Assembly: GCF_009852415.1 (NCBI RefSeq)
Contig: NZ_WOXS01000002.1
Coordinates: 2,874,501 to 2,938,500 of the forward strand
Reading direction: 5' to 3'
From: Streptomyces sp. Tu 3180
GTDB taxonomy: Bacteria > Actinomycetota > Actinomycetes > Streptomycetales > Streptomycetaceae
Length of the DNA stretch: 64,000 nucleotides
Both the position numbers and the translations under genes were made by a program. The notes beneath the pieces were generated by a model. It worked only from the letters and a program-made list of their open reading frames with translations. It was not told the origin of the DNA and did no database searches. Each line of letters begins with the position of its first letter. Positions within the stretch are counted from its first letter, which is position 1. This document shows, piece by piece, positions 24,346-33,011 of this stretch.

Positions 24346-25473
24346 TTACGGGTGCAGGACCACCAGGTCGTCCCTGTGCACGACCTCGCGCTCGTACTCC
24401 GGCCCGAGGTCCCGGGCGAGTTCGCGGGTCGAACGGCCGATCAGGAGGGGGATCTCCTTGGCGTCGAAGTTGACGAGTCCGCGCGCCACCGCCCGCCCCT
24501 CGCCGTCCCGCAGCTCGACCGGGTCGCCCGCGCTGAACTCGCCCTCGACGCCGGCGATGCCGGCCGGCAGCAGCGACTTGCGGCGCTGCACGACCGCGCG
24601 CACCGCCCCGTCGTCCAGGGTGAGCGAGCCCTGCGGGGTGGACGCGTGCTGGAGCCACAGCAGCCGGTCGGCGGAGCGCTTGCCGGTGGGGTGGAAGTAG
24701 GTGCCGGTGTCGCCGCCGGCGAGCGCGTCGGCGGCGTGGACCGCGCTGGTCAGCACCACCGGGATGCCGGCGGCGGCGGCGATCCGGGCGGCCTCGACCT
24801 TGGTGACCATGCCGCCGGTGCCGACGCCGGCCTTGCCGGCGCTGCCGATCTCGACGTGGGCGAGGTCCCCGGGGCCGCGCACCTCCGAGATCCGGGAGGT
24901 GCCGGGCCTGGCGGGGTCGCCGTCGTACACGCCGTCCACGTCCGACAGCAGCACCAGCAGGTCGGCGTGGACCAGATGGGCGACGAGGGCGGCGAGGCGG
25001 TCGTTGTCGCCGAAGCGGATCTCGTCGGTGGCGACGGTGTCGTTCTCGTTGACGACCGGGAAGGCGCCCATCGCCAGCAGCTTGTCGAGGGTGCGGGAGG
25101 CGTTGCGGTGGTGGGCGCGGCGGCTCATGTCGTCGGAGGTCAGCAGCACCTGGCCGACCCGGACGCCGTAACGGGCGAAGGAGGCGGTGTAGCGGGCGAC
25201 CAGCAGGCCCTGGCCGACGCTGGCGGCGGCCTGCTGGCGGGCGAGGTCCTCGGGCCGGCGGCGCAGGCCCAGCGGGGCGAGACCGGCGGCGATGGCACCG
25301 GAGGAGACCAGGACGATCTCCCGCTCCCCGCCGCTGCGGACCTTGGCGAGCACGTCGACGAGCGCGTCGACGCGGTCGGCGTCCAGACCGCCCGCCGCGG
25401 TGGTCAGCGACGAGGAGCCGACCTTGACGACGATCCTGCGGGCCTCGCCCACGACCTGCCTTGCCCCTGCCAC
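24346..25473 (-). CDS. proB: glutamate 5-kinase
   Basis: Protein of 375 residues, the first enzyme of proline synthesis. The amino-acid kinase domain shows RRIVVKVGSSSLTTAAGG, EIVLVSSGAIAAGL, FPVVNENDTVATDEIRFGDN and VGTGGMVTKVEAA; the C-terminal 90 residues form a PUA domain (GEFSAGDPVELRDGEG, ALVNFDAKEIPLLIG-like). GTG start at 25473 with only a weak GGGACGG upstream. In many actinobacteria proB follows obg directly; here a cell-envelope cluster of about 12.7 kb separates them. Confidence 0.97.
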   Translation of the reverse strand: MAGARQVVGEARRIVVKVGSSSLTTAAGGLDADRVDALVDVLAKVRSGGEREIVLVSSGAIAAGLAPLGLRRRPEDLARQQAAASVGQGLLVARYTASFARYGVRVGQVLLTSDDMSRRAHHRNASRTLDKLLAMGAFPVVNENDTVATDEIRFGDNDRLAALVAHLVHADLLVLLSDVDGVYDGDPARPGTSRISEVRGPGDLAHVEIGSAGKAGVGTGGMVTKVEAARIAAAAGIPVVLTSAVHAADALAGGDTGTYFHPTGKRSADRLLWLQHASTPQGSLTLDDGAVRAVVQRRKSLLPAGIAGVEGEFSAGDPVELRDGEGRAVARGLVNFDAKEIPLLIGRSTRELARDLGPEYEREVVHRDDLVVLHP

Positions 25474-25663
25474 CCTGCCGCCCGTCCCCTCACGTCGATC
25501 GGTCGCCCGTCAGGCAATCTACGCGAAGCGGGGCGCGCGGCGCGCGCCGGTCCAGCCTCCGGACATCCGGTGGGTAACGGTTCGCTCACGCCTTGCACAC
25601 GGCGAAAAGGTTGCGTTGGTTGCCTATAGAAATTAAAGGTTCCGCAAACGTATTTTGAACGCT
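25474..25663. promoter_or_regulatory. divergent promoter region proB / pyruvyl transferase
   Basis: Intergenic 190 bases. Leftward, TAGATT at 25516-25521 is a candidate -10 for proB about 45 bases from its start. Rightward, an AT-rich stretch (25615-25656) ends in TATTTT at 25651-25656, seven bases before the GTG of the pyruvyl transferase, another leaderless-type arrangement. The local AT content is far above the surroundings. Confidence 0.45.
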
Positions 25664-27079
25664 GTGTCACACAACGTTCGCCGCACGAAGCGCATCCTCC
25701 TGAGATCAGGGAAAAGCCCCTACGACGTCGTGCCCGTGGAGGAGGCCCTGCACCGCGACGTCATCGCCACCAACTCCGGCAACCTGATCTTCAGCGACGC
25801 CGCGCACAAGATCCTGGAGACGCCGCACACCGAGGTGGTCTCCAACGGCATCAAGACGGACGTGAACGCGGCGGGCCGGATCAACGAGGAGTACGACGCC
25901 TTCGTCGTCCCCCTGGCCAACGCCTTCCGGCCCTCCTTCGAGCCCCAGCTGAAGCGGCTGACGCGGCTGATCGGCAGGCTGAGGATCCCGGTGGTCGTCC
26001 TGGGCGTCGGCGCGCAGACCGGGCTGAACTACGACCCCGCGCGCCTGAAGCCGATGGAGCGGTCGGTGCGCGACTTCGTCTCCGCGGTCCTGGACCGCAG
26101 CGCCTCGATCGGTGTGCGCGGCGAGTTCACCGAGAAGTACCTGAAGGACCTCGGCTTCCGGGACGTCGAGGTCATCGGGTGCCCGTCGCTGTTCATGTAC
26201 GGCGAGGAGCTCCCGGTGCGCAAGCGGGTGCCGGAGCTGACGGCCGACTCCCGGATCGCGATCAACGGCTCGCACGACGCCGTGCGGAAGCTGGGCCTGG
26301 ACCGGATCATCAGGCGGACGCACGCGCGCTACCCGAACCTGCGGTTCATAGGCCAGAACCTCAGCGACGCGCAGCAGCTGCACTGGCGGGACCTGTCCCA
26401 CCCGAACGGGAAGGTCAAGGAGATGCCGACGCATCCCGACCACCCGATGTACCGGGAGGACAAGGCCCGCGTCTACATCGACCCGGTGACCTGGATCGAC
26501 GACCTGCGGGACTTCGACTTCTCCTTCGGCTCCCGCATCCACGGCAACATCGCCGCGCTGCTGGCCGGCACGCCCGCGACCGTGCTGTGCTCGGACTCGC
26601 GCACGCTGGAACTGTGCCGCTACTTCGAGATCCCGTACCGGACGCTCGACGAGCTGCCCGAGGACGTCGACCCGGCGCGGCTGTACGAGGAGGCCGACTT
26701 CGGCGCCCTGACCGGCAACCACCACCAGAGGTACCAGCGGTTCACCGCGTTCCTGGACAAGAACGGCCTGGAGAACACCTTCACCCACGGTGACGGCGGC
26801 GCGGCCCACGAGAAGCGGCTGAACTCGCTGGACTTCCCCGAGGGCGTCCGCCCCTGGATCGACACCGACCCCGCCTCGCTCATCGCGCGCTTCGGCTGGC
26901 TGCACACCCGGGTCAGCGAACTGACCGCGGACAACGCCAGGCTGAAGCGCGAACTGGCACGCGCCAAGGCCGGCGCGCGCGGGACCGTCGCCGCCCCGGT
27001 GACCACCTCGGTGTACCGCCGCGCCCGCCGCGTGGTGGGCGCCCCCCTGCGCCGGGCCCTGCGGGGAGGACCCCACTAG
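25664..27079 (+). CDS. polysaccharide pyruvyl transferase family protein
   Basis: Protein of 471 residues of the CsaB/PssM type that moves pyruvate from PEP onto sugars, or a related wall-glycan enzyme. Landmarks: KRILLRSGKSPYDVVPVEEA at the start, VVVLGVGAQTGLNYDPARL, SIGVRGEFTEKYLKDLGF, VIGCPSLFM, FIGQNLSDAQQL, and the conserved FSFGSRIHGNIAALLAGTP with the catalytic-region His. The last 70 residues are a Leu-zipper-like helix (VSELTADNARLKRELARAKAG) plus a basic tail, suggesting membrane or partner attachment. GTG at 25664 is taken as the start; a TTG at 25655 is possible. First gene of the envelope cluster and the only rightward pair together with the next gene. Confidence 0.85.
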   Translation: MSHNVRRTKRILLRSGKSPYDVVPVEEALHRDVIATNSGNLIFSDAAHKILETPHTEVVSNGIKTDVNAAGRINEEYDAFVVPLANAFRPSFEPQLKRLTRLIGRLRIPVVVLGVGAQTGLNYDPARLKPMERSVRDFVSAVLDRSASIGVRGEFTEKYLKDLGFRDVEVIGCPSLFMYGEELPVRKRVPELTADSRIAINGSHDAVRKLGLDRIIRRTHARYPNLRFIGQNLSDAQQLHWRDLSHPNGKVKEMPTHPDHPMYREDKARVYIDPVTWIDDLRDFDFSFGSRIHGNIAALLAGTPATVLCSDSRTLELCRYFEIPYRTLDELPEDVDPARLYEEADFGALTGNHHQRYQRFTAFLDKNGLENTFTHGDGGAAHEKRLNSLDFPEGVRPWIDTDPASLIARFGWLHTRVSELTADNARLKRELARAKAGARGTVAAPVTTSVYRRARRVVGAPLRRALRGGPH

Positions 27080-27115
27080 GGCCCGCCGGGCGGGGCCCGC
27101 GGCGCCATAGCACCC

Positions 27116-27211
27116 GCGGTCACTCCACACGTCCAGGACACGCGCGTGTCGTCCGGAGGTCGGCGCGCGTTAACCCGGGCGCCCGTCCCACGACGAACCT
27201 GGAGTGACCGC
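27116..27211 (+). promoter_or_regulatory. structured 5' region able to hide the ribosome binding site of the TagF-like gene
   Basis: A perfect 12-base inverted repeat, GCGGTCACTCCA (27116-27127) and TGGAGTGACCGC (27200-27211), brackets the leader. The right arm includes the GGAG ribosome binding site and ends one base before the GTG start at 27213. Inside the loop lies a 14-base perfect palindrome GACACGCGCGTGTC (27137-27150). Folding would block translation initiation. Confidence 0.6.
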
Positions 27212-27212
27212 A

Positions 27213-29354
27213 GTGCCCGCACCCCTGTCCCGCCGACGGCTCACGGCGGGGATCCGCCGACGCCGCCCCTCGCCCCCTCCGGCCGGCCGCACCACCCCGG
27301 CCAGGGCGCTCGTGACGGCCGTTCTGGCCGCCGCCCTCGTGGCGCAGGCCGCCGCTGCGCTGCGTCCGCACGTGCCGCTGCTGCTCGCCGCGACCGCCGT
27401 GTCCCTGGCGGTCGAGGCGGCGCTGCACCGGTGGCAGCCCGGCATGCTGTCGCTGTTCGCCAAGGCGCACGCGGACGTCACCGTCCGCCACGTGCTGCGG
27501 GACCTGCTGCTGGTGGTGGCCCTGCTGCGGCTCGGGGAGCAGGACCGGGAGACGCAGTACGCGCCGCTCGTCGCCGGTCTGCTCGCCTTCTACGCCCTGC
27601 ACTGCGCGGTCCAGGCGGTGTCCGTGCTGGTGCGCCGCACCCGCACGCTGCCCGTGCTGACCCGGAACATCGACGCCTCCGCGCTGCGCCTGTCCCCCGC
27701 CCCGGCCGCGCTGCTGCGCCGCCCCGGCCAACGGCTGCTGGTGTTCGGCCTGCCCGCGACGGCCGGGCTGGCGGCGACGGCGGCGGCCGGCGACCCCCGG
27801 TGCGCGGCGGCCGGCGTCGGACTGTCGCTGCTGCTGGCGCTGGCGGGACTGGGCGCGCTGCTGCTGCGGCTGCTGCCCGGCCGGCGTCCGGCGGGCGAGC
27901 AGGAGGTGCTCGACTGGTTCGACGCGTGGCTGGCCGACTACCGGCCGACGGTCGGCCTGTACTTCTCCGGCGGGCCTTCCTCCGCCTACCAGGCCAACAT
28001 GTGGCTGGAACCGCTGGCCGGGCTCGAGGGCCGGCCGGTCGTCGTCCTGCGCGAGAGGTTCATGGTGCCGAAGATCGCGGCGACCGACATCCCGGTCGTG
28101 TGCCTGCCGAAGGTGTCCACGCTGATGCGGCTCGAGCGGTCCACGCTCCAGGTCCTCATCCACCCGTCGAACTCCGGCAGGACCTCCCAGGTGCTGCGCA
28201 TCCCCACGATCAAGCACGCCTTCGTCAACCACGGCGAGAGCGACAAGCTGTCGTCCTGCAATCCGTACGCGAAGGCGTACGACGAGGTGTGGGTGGCCGG
28301 CCCGGCGGCGCGTGAGCGGTACGCGCTGGCCGAGGTCGGGGTCGAGGACAAGGACGTGGTGGAGATCGGCCGCCCGCAGCTGGACGCCGTGCGGCCGTGC
28401 GCGGGCCCGCCGGCCGGTGCCCGCGGCGGGCACCGCACCACCGTGCTGTACGCGCCGACCTGGGAGGGCTGGGACGGCAACCCGGGCAACACGTCGGTGG
28501 TCGCGGCCGGCGAGAACCTCGTGCGGGCGCTGCTCGCCGACCCCGGGGTGCGGCTGCTGTACAAGCCGCACCCGCTGACCGGCTCGGTGGACCCGCGGGC
28601 GGGCGCCGCCGACCGGCGCATCCGGGAGCTGATCCGGGCGGCCGGCCGTGAGCGGTCCGGGCCGCGCCCCGCGCCGTCGGCGGAACTCGCCCGGCTCACC
28701 GCGGAGCTGGACCGGCTCACCGCGGCCGCGTTCCGGCCGGGCGCCGACCAGGTCGAGCGGATGCTCGTGCAGTCCGCCCCGGAGCCGGGCCGGGCCGAGG
28801 CGGTGGCGCGGACGACGGCGGCCTGGGAGGAGGCGTACTGGGCGTCGCTGCCGGAGGGGGAGCACCAGGTCGTCGAGGGCGTCCGTCCCGCGCTGTACGC
28901 CTGCTTCAACGTGGCCGACCTGCTGATCAGCGACGTGTCGAGCGTGGTCAGCGACTTCCTGGCGAGCGGGAAGCCGTACGCGGTGGTGAACACCGGCGGC
29001 CTGCCCGAGGAGGAGTTCCGCGCGGCGTTCCCGACGGTCGCGGCGGCGACCGTGCTGACGCCGGACGCGGCCGGGGTGCCGGCCCTGCTGGAGTCGGTGC
29101 GGCATCCGGAGAAGGACGCACTGGCCGGGGCGCGGGCGGAGCTGAAGCTGCGGTTGCTGGGCCCGGCCGAGCCGCCGTCCCAGGAGCGCTTCGGCGCGGC
29201 CGTGCGCGCCCTGTGCGCGGCGGCGCTGGAACACAGGGCGCGTGCGGCGCGGCGGCTCACCGCGGAGCTGCCCGGTCAGCGCAGCAAGGCTCCGGCCGGG
29301 GCCGGCCCGGAGTCCGCCCCGCTCATGCCGCCGCGGCCGTCCCGCCCGGTGTGA
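27213..29354 (+). CDS. CDP-glycerol/ribitol glycerophosphotransferase family protein, membrane-anchored
   Basis: Protein of 713 residues. N-terminal 215 residues contain several membrane segments (ALVTAVLAAALVAQAAAAL, LLLAATAVSLAVEAAL, LRDLLLVVALLRLG, GLPATAGLAATAAA). The C-terminal catalytic domain has TagF-type motifs: FVNHGESDKL (about 340), VLYAPTWEGWDGNPGNTS, LLYKPHPL (about 449) and LISDVSSVVSDFLASGKPYA (about 572). Such enzymes polymerise polyol phosphate from CDP-glycerol or CDP-ribitol in teichoic acid synthesis. It is a paralogue of the leftward gene at 30754-32859. GTG 27213 is chosen for GGAG eight bases upstream; GTG 27204 is an alternative. Its 3' end overlaps the convergent glycosyltransferase by 32 bases. 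Confidence 0.85.
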   Translation: MPAPLSRRRLTAGIRRRRPSPPPAGRTTPARALVTAVLAAALVAQAAAALRPHVPLLLAATAVSLAVEAALHRWQPGMLSLFAKAHADVTVRHVLRDLLLVVALLRLGEQDRETQYAPLVAGLLAFYALHCAVQAVSVLVRRTRTLPVLTRNIDASALRLSPAPAALLRRPGQRLLVFGLPATAGLAATAAAGDPRCAAAGVGLSLLLALAGLGALLLRLLPGRRPAGEQEVLDWFDAWLADYRPTVGLYFSGGPSSAYQANMWLEPLAGLEGRPVVVLRERFMVPKIAATDIPVVCLPKVSTLMRLERSTLQVLIHPSNSGRTSQVLRIPTIKHAFVNHGESDKLSSCNPYAKAYDEVWVAGPAARERYALAEVGVEDKDVVEIGRPQLDAVRPCAGPPAGARGGHRTTVLYAPTWEGWDGNPGNTSVVAAGENLVRALLADPGVRLLYKPHPLTGSVDPRAGAADRRIRELIRAAGRERSGPRPAPSAELARLTAELDRLTAAAFRPGADQVERMLVQSAPEPGRAEAVARTTAAWEEAYWASLPEGEHQVVEGVRPALYACFNVADLLISDVSSVVSDFLASGKPYAVVNTGGLPEEEFRAAFPTVAAATVLTPDAAGVPALLESVRHPEKDALAGARAELKLRLLGPAEPPSQERFGAAVRALCAAALEHRARAARRLTAELPGQRSKAPAGAGPESAPLMPPRPSRPV

Positions 29355-30549
29355 CCTCGTCGGAGGGGGCCAGCATCCGCCGGGCCCTGCGGACCGCGCG
29401 GCGCAGCAGGGAGCCGGCGCCGCCCTCGCGGTAGCCGGGGTAGGCGCGGGCCTCGCGGGGAGAGGCGAGGTAGACGGAGTCGGGGATGCCCGCCGCGCGG
29501 TCGCGGAAGTGCGGGTAGGCGAGGTAGACGCGCCGGCCCCGCTTCTCCAGCAGGGCCGGCGCCTGCTTCTTCGCCCGCAGGAACTCCAGGACGTCCACGA
29601 GGAGTTCGAGTCGCCGTTCGGCCACCAGGTGCAGCCGCAGCCGCTCCTCGACCTTCAGCCGCCCGGCCACGCCCTCGGTCCAGTGGACGTCCATCAGCGG
29701 CTGCGCCAGCTCCAGCTTGTGCCGCCGCACCCGGTCGGAGTCCTTGAGGAACCGGGGGCCGAACTGCGGCAGCAGCGTGACGGTGAAGGGCCGCACCATG
29801 AGCTGGTCGCGCCGGGGGCCCTCGGGGACGAGGTCGGCGATCAGGTTCATCAGGGCGCGGGCGGAGTCGAACCGCATGGTGTAGTCGCCGCTCTTGGTCA
29901 CGTGCTTGCCGTCGTCGCGGCCCACCAGGTAGTAGCAGGTGTGGTCGGCGATCACGGAGACGCCGTCCGCCCGCAGGTACGCCTCCATGGTGAACAGCGC
30001 GTCCTCGCCGGTGAACAGGGACTCGTCGAACCGCATGCCGTGCCGGTCCAGTAAGGCGCGGCGGAACAGCTTCTGCGCGCTGAGCGTGAACTTGATGTTG
30101 GAGGAGAAGACGTCGGTGCGCTCCAGCGTCCTGCCCCACATGGACTTCGGCGCACCGCGGTTGACGCCCTCGACCCGGCCCAGGACGACATCGGTGCCGG
30201 CGCGGTCGGCCATGGCGACCATCCGCTCGAGGGCCTCGGGGCCCAGCCGGTCGTCGGCGTCCAGGAAGAAGACGTAGCGCCCGGTGGCCTTGTCCAGGCC
30301 CACGTTGCGCGGGCCGCTGGGGCCGCCCGAGTTCTCCTGCCGGATCACGGTGACCGGCATGGGCGCGCGGTCCGCGAACTCCTCCAGGTACTCCCCCGTG
30401 CCGTCGGTCGAGCCGTCGTCGACCGCGATGACCTCGACGCGCTCCGGGCCGATGGTCTGCGCCTCCACGGAGGCGAGGCACTCGACCAGGTACGGCATCG
30501 CCTCGTACGCCCCGATGACCACGGTGACATCAGGCTGCGTCACGGTCAC
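29323..30549 (-). CDS. GT2 family glycosyltransferase with an in-frame TTA codon
   Basis: Protein of 408 residues with a GT-A domain: VTVVIGAYEAMPYLVECLAS at the start, AVDDGSTDGTGEYLEEF (about 42-58), GPRNVGLDKATGRYVFFLDADDRLGP (DxD near 96-98) and a TGEDALFTMEAYLRADG acceptor-side motif. The C-terminal 170 residues are a helical extension (RRHKLELAQPLMDVHW) as in TarS-like wall glycosyltransferases. GTG at 30549 with GAGGGGGAG. Codon 166 (30052-30054) is TTA, so translation should depend on the bldA tRNA and be favoured late in development. The 3' end overlaps the convergent TagF-like gene by 32 bases. Probably decorates or elongates the polymer. Confidence 0.88.
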   Translation of the reverse strand: MTVTQPDVTVVIGAYEAMPYLVECLASVEAQTIGPERVEVIAVDDGSTDGTGEYLEEFADRAPMPVTVIRQENSGGPSGPRNVGLDKATGRYVFFLDADDRLGPEALERMVAMADRAGTDVVLGRVEGVNRGAPKSMWGRTLERTDVFSSNIKFTLSAQKLFRRALLDRHGMRFDESLFTGEDALFTMEAYLRADGVSVIADHTCYYLVGRDDGKHVTKSGDYTMRFDSARALMNLIADLVPEGPRRDQLMVRPFTVTLLPQFGPRFLKDSDRVRRHKLELAQPLMDVHWTEGVAGRLKVEERLRLHLVAERRLELLVDVLEFLRAKKQAPALLEKRGRRVYLAYPHFRDRAAGIPDSVYLASPREARAYPGYREGGAGSLLRRAVRRARRMLAPSDEVTPGGTAAAA

Positions 30550-30693
30550 GTCTCCCCCTCGTCATGAAACATTTCCCCCGTATCGCCTCATTCGCTACCT
30601 GCTAGACGGGTGTTCGAGAGGGATGGTTGCCTCACCCCGTCGCTTTGGTGGTCCACGTCACAGGGCGCCGCCGCGCACCGCCGGGGACGCGGA

Positions 30694-30736
30694 AGGGCCC
30701 GGCCCCCGGGGATCAACTCCTCGGGGGCCGGGCCCT
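30694..30736 (-). terminator. strong hairpin after the second TagF-like gene
   Basis: Perfect 14-bp arms (AGGGCCCGGCCCCC and its complement) around a 15-base loop, 18 bases beyond the stop at 30754. No T-run. It separates this gene from the glycosyltransferase, whose own promoter must lie in the less GC-rich 30550-30690 stretch. Confidence 0.85.
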
Positions 30737-30753
30737 GTCGGGACGCGGGGCGG

Positions 30754-32859
30754 TCAGCCCGCGGTGACGCCGTCCGCGTCGCCGGTCGTCGACGTGCGCT
30801 GGCCGGGCAGCGCGTCCGCCAGTTCCACGTCCGGACCGCCGACCGTGATCCGGGACTCCTGGCCGAGGTTGCGCGTCTCGGCCTTCAGCGCGAGCTGCGC
30901 GACCGCGGTGTTGAACTGGTCGATCGACTTCGGCTCGTCGGGGCCCAGCAGGTAGCGCTTGAGCTCCCGCCGGTCCTCGGCCAGCGGGTCGGCGGCCGGG
31001 TCGCGGACCGCGTCGAGCAGCGCGTCCAGCTCGGCCGCGCCGTTGGACAGGACCACCGCGGCGCGCACCGCCGTGTTCTGCCGCTTGAACTCCTCCACGC
31101 CCAGCTCGGCGGAGTCCGTGACCGCGTACGGCTTGCCGCTGGCGATGAAGTCGGACACCACGCTGGAGATGTCGGAGACCATCGCGTCGGAGACGTTGAA
31201 GCAGTCGTACAGCCGCGGCTGGGAGCCCGTGATGACGCGGTGCTCCCAGTCGGGGAAGGAGCGCCAGTAGGCGGTGTTCCACTCGGTGCGCAGCCGGGCG
31301 ATCTCCTCGTGCCGGGCCACGTCGATCAGCCCGTCGCGGGTGGCCTCGGCCTCGTCGCCCTTCTCGGTGCCGCCGGCCAGCTCGGCCAGCCGGGCCTCGA
31401 TGCGGGCCAGCTCGGCCCGGGCCTGCGCCTGGGCGGCGGTGTCGGCGGTGAAGCGCGGGTCGGCGGCGCGCGCGGCGGCGGCCTTCTCGACCAGCGCGGT
31501 GATCCGCTGGTGGGCGGCCTTGGCCAGCGGGCTGCGGGTGCCGGTGAAGGGGTGCGGCTTGTACAGGACGCGGACCGCGGGGTCGGCCTCGACCAGCTTC
31601 CTCACGATGTTCTCGCCGGCCAGCAGGATCGAGGTGTTGCCGGGGTTGTCGTCCCAGCCCTCCCAGGTGGGGGCGTACAGGACCGTGGGCATGCGGTCGC
31701 CGGGCACGCCCTGCCAGGTCCGGATCGGGGCCAGCTGCGGGCGGCCCACCTCGACGATGTCGTCGTCGCGGACGCCGACGTCGGCGATGGCGTAGCGGTC
31801 GCGGCCCGCGCGGCCGGCGGTCCACACCTCGTCGTAGACCTTGCTGAACGGGTTGACGCTGGCGAGCTTGTCGCTGTCGCCGTGGCCGATGAAGACGTGC
31901 TTCATGGTGGGCACGCGCAGCAGGTGGATGTTCTTGCCGACGTTCGCCGCGTACAGCGCGACCCGCACCGTGGACAGGTCCATGTTCATCAGGTGCACCC
32001 CTCCGGGCACGCAGACGACCGGGACCGTGGTGGGGGCCAGGTTGTTGAGGATGGCCCGCTCGCGCAGGATGATCAGCGGCCGGGTGTCCAGCTGCTCCAT
32101 CGTCTCCAGCCACATGTTGACCTGGTAGGCGGAGTCCTTGGAGCCGGAGAAGTACAGCACGGTCTCCGGGCGGTACTCGCGCAGCCAGTCGTCGACGGCC
32201 TCCAGCACCTTCTCGGCGTTCGGCGGGATCTTCCGGCCGCGGACGTAGCGCACCAGGGTGAGGACGTAGAGGGTACCCAGGACCAGGGTGACGCCGATGC
32301 CGGCGTAGCCGACGGCGGCCGACTCCAGGGCGGCGCCGGCCAGCACGCCGACGACCGCCGCGAGGTCGAGGTGGAGCATCTTCTCCGCGGCGCGGTGCAG
32401 CAGCACGCGCGGCGGGGCGTCCGGGATGCGGATGCGGGAGGCCAGGTCGACGTTGCGGGTGGCGACCGGCATGCGGCGGCGGTTGCGGATCAGGGTGGTC
32501 AGCGCGCCGTGCGGGGCCTGGAGGCCGTAGAAGGCGATGAAGCAGCCGATCGCCCCGTAGTAGATCAGGTTGTCCGCGAGGGAGAGGCGGGCCAGCAGCA
32601 GGACCAGCAGCAGCTGACGGATCAGGAAGCGGATCGACAGACCCGCCCGCACCTTGCTGAGGCGGTTGATCAGATAGCTGCCCTTGCGGTGCAGATAGTG
32701 GTCCGCCAGGTACGTCACGGCGGCCGCGGCCGCGAAGGCGGGAATGCTCGGGACGAGCGCGGCCAGCATGAGGCAGGGGAAGCCCAGCATCATGAGGACC
32801 GCCGCGGCCAGTTCGGCCGCGCTGCCCACCCGGGCGACGCGAATAGCGGTGGATATCAC
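30754..32859 (-). CDS. CDP-glycerol/ribitol glycerophosphotransferase family protein, second paralogue
   Basis: Protein of 701 residues, GTG at 32859. The N-terminal 215 residues hold membrane segments (ELAAAVLMMLGFPCLMLAAL, FAAAAAVTYLADHYLH, FLIRQLLLVLLLARLS, ALESAAVGYAGIGVTLVLGT). The catalytic half has FIGHGDSDKLASVNPFSKVY (about 325), VLYAPTWEGWDDNPGNTS, VLYKPHPFTG (about 433) and MVSDISSVVSDFIASGKPYA (about 560). The His of HGD and the KPHP and SDxSS motifs match TagF-type polyol-phosphate polymerases. A long charged helix (AELARIEARLAELAGG) is inserted before the last motif. It shares layout and motifs with the gene at 27213-29354; two such enzymes may act as primase and polymerase. Weak ribosome binding site. 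Confidence 0.86.
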   Translation of the reverse strand: MISTAIRVARVGSAAELAAAVLMMLGFPCLMLAALVPSIPAFAAAAAVTYLADHYLHRKGSYLINRLSKVRAGLSIRFLIRQLLLVLLLARLSLADNLIYYGAIGCFIAFYGLQAPHGALTTLIRNRRRMPVATRNVDLASRIRIPDAPPRVLLHRAAEKMLHLDLAAVVGVLAGAALESAAVGYAGIGVTLVLGTLYVLTLVRYVRGRKIPPNAEKVLEAVDDWLREYRPETVLYFSGSKDSAYQVNMWLETMEQLDTRPLIILRERAILNNLAPTTVPVVCVPGGVHLMNMDLSTVRVALYAANVGKNIHLLRVPTMKHVFIGHGDSDKLASVNPFSKVYDEVWTAGRAGRDRYAIADVGVRDDDIVEVGRPQLAPIRTWQGVPGDRMPTVLYAPTWEGWDDNPGNTSILLAGENIVRKLVEADPAVRVLYKPHPFTGTRSPLAKAAHQRITALVEKAAAARAADPRFTADTAAQAQARAELARIEARLAELAGGTEKGDEAEATRDGLIDVARHEEIARLRTEWNTAYWRSFPDWEHRVITGSQPRLYDCFNVSDAMVSDISSVVSDFIASGKPYAVTDSAELGVEEFKRQNTAVRAAVVLSNGAAELDALLDAVRDPAADPLAEDRRELKRYLLGPDEPKSIDQFNTAVAQLALKAETRNLGQESRITVGGPDVELADALPGQRTSTTGDADGVTAG

Positions 32860-32922
32860 GGAAGAACCTGCTCTGGGAGGGGGAGTGCCGGTCTGTGCCT
32901 GTGGTTATTTCAGGAGGTACGG

Positions 32923-32986
32923 ATTCAGGCCCCCGCGAAGACCCGTTCACGAACTTCGTTAACGGGCGACCGCAGAGGCCTGAATT
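32923..32986. promoter_or_regulatory. nested inverted repeats between TagF-like gene and CDP-polyol synthase
   Basis: Outer arms ATTCAGGCC (32923-32931) and GGCCTGAAT (32978-32986) enclose a near-perfect 25-base palindrome, CCCGTTCACGAA-C-TTCGTTAACGGG (32942-32966, one mismatch). It starts 26 bases past the stop of the bifunctional gene and ends about 65 bases before the TagF-like start. It may be an operator, a terminator or a regulated RNA structure; the modest GC content argues for an operator. Confidence 0.6.
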
Positions 32987-33011
32987 ACCGGAGTCTATTT
33001 ACCCTTGATTA

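Noticed and set aside
24300..25473. proB as part of an obg-proB operon
   Set aside because: obg lies about 13 kb away behind its own terminator, so no operon is possible here.
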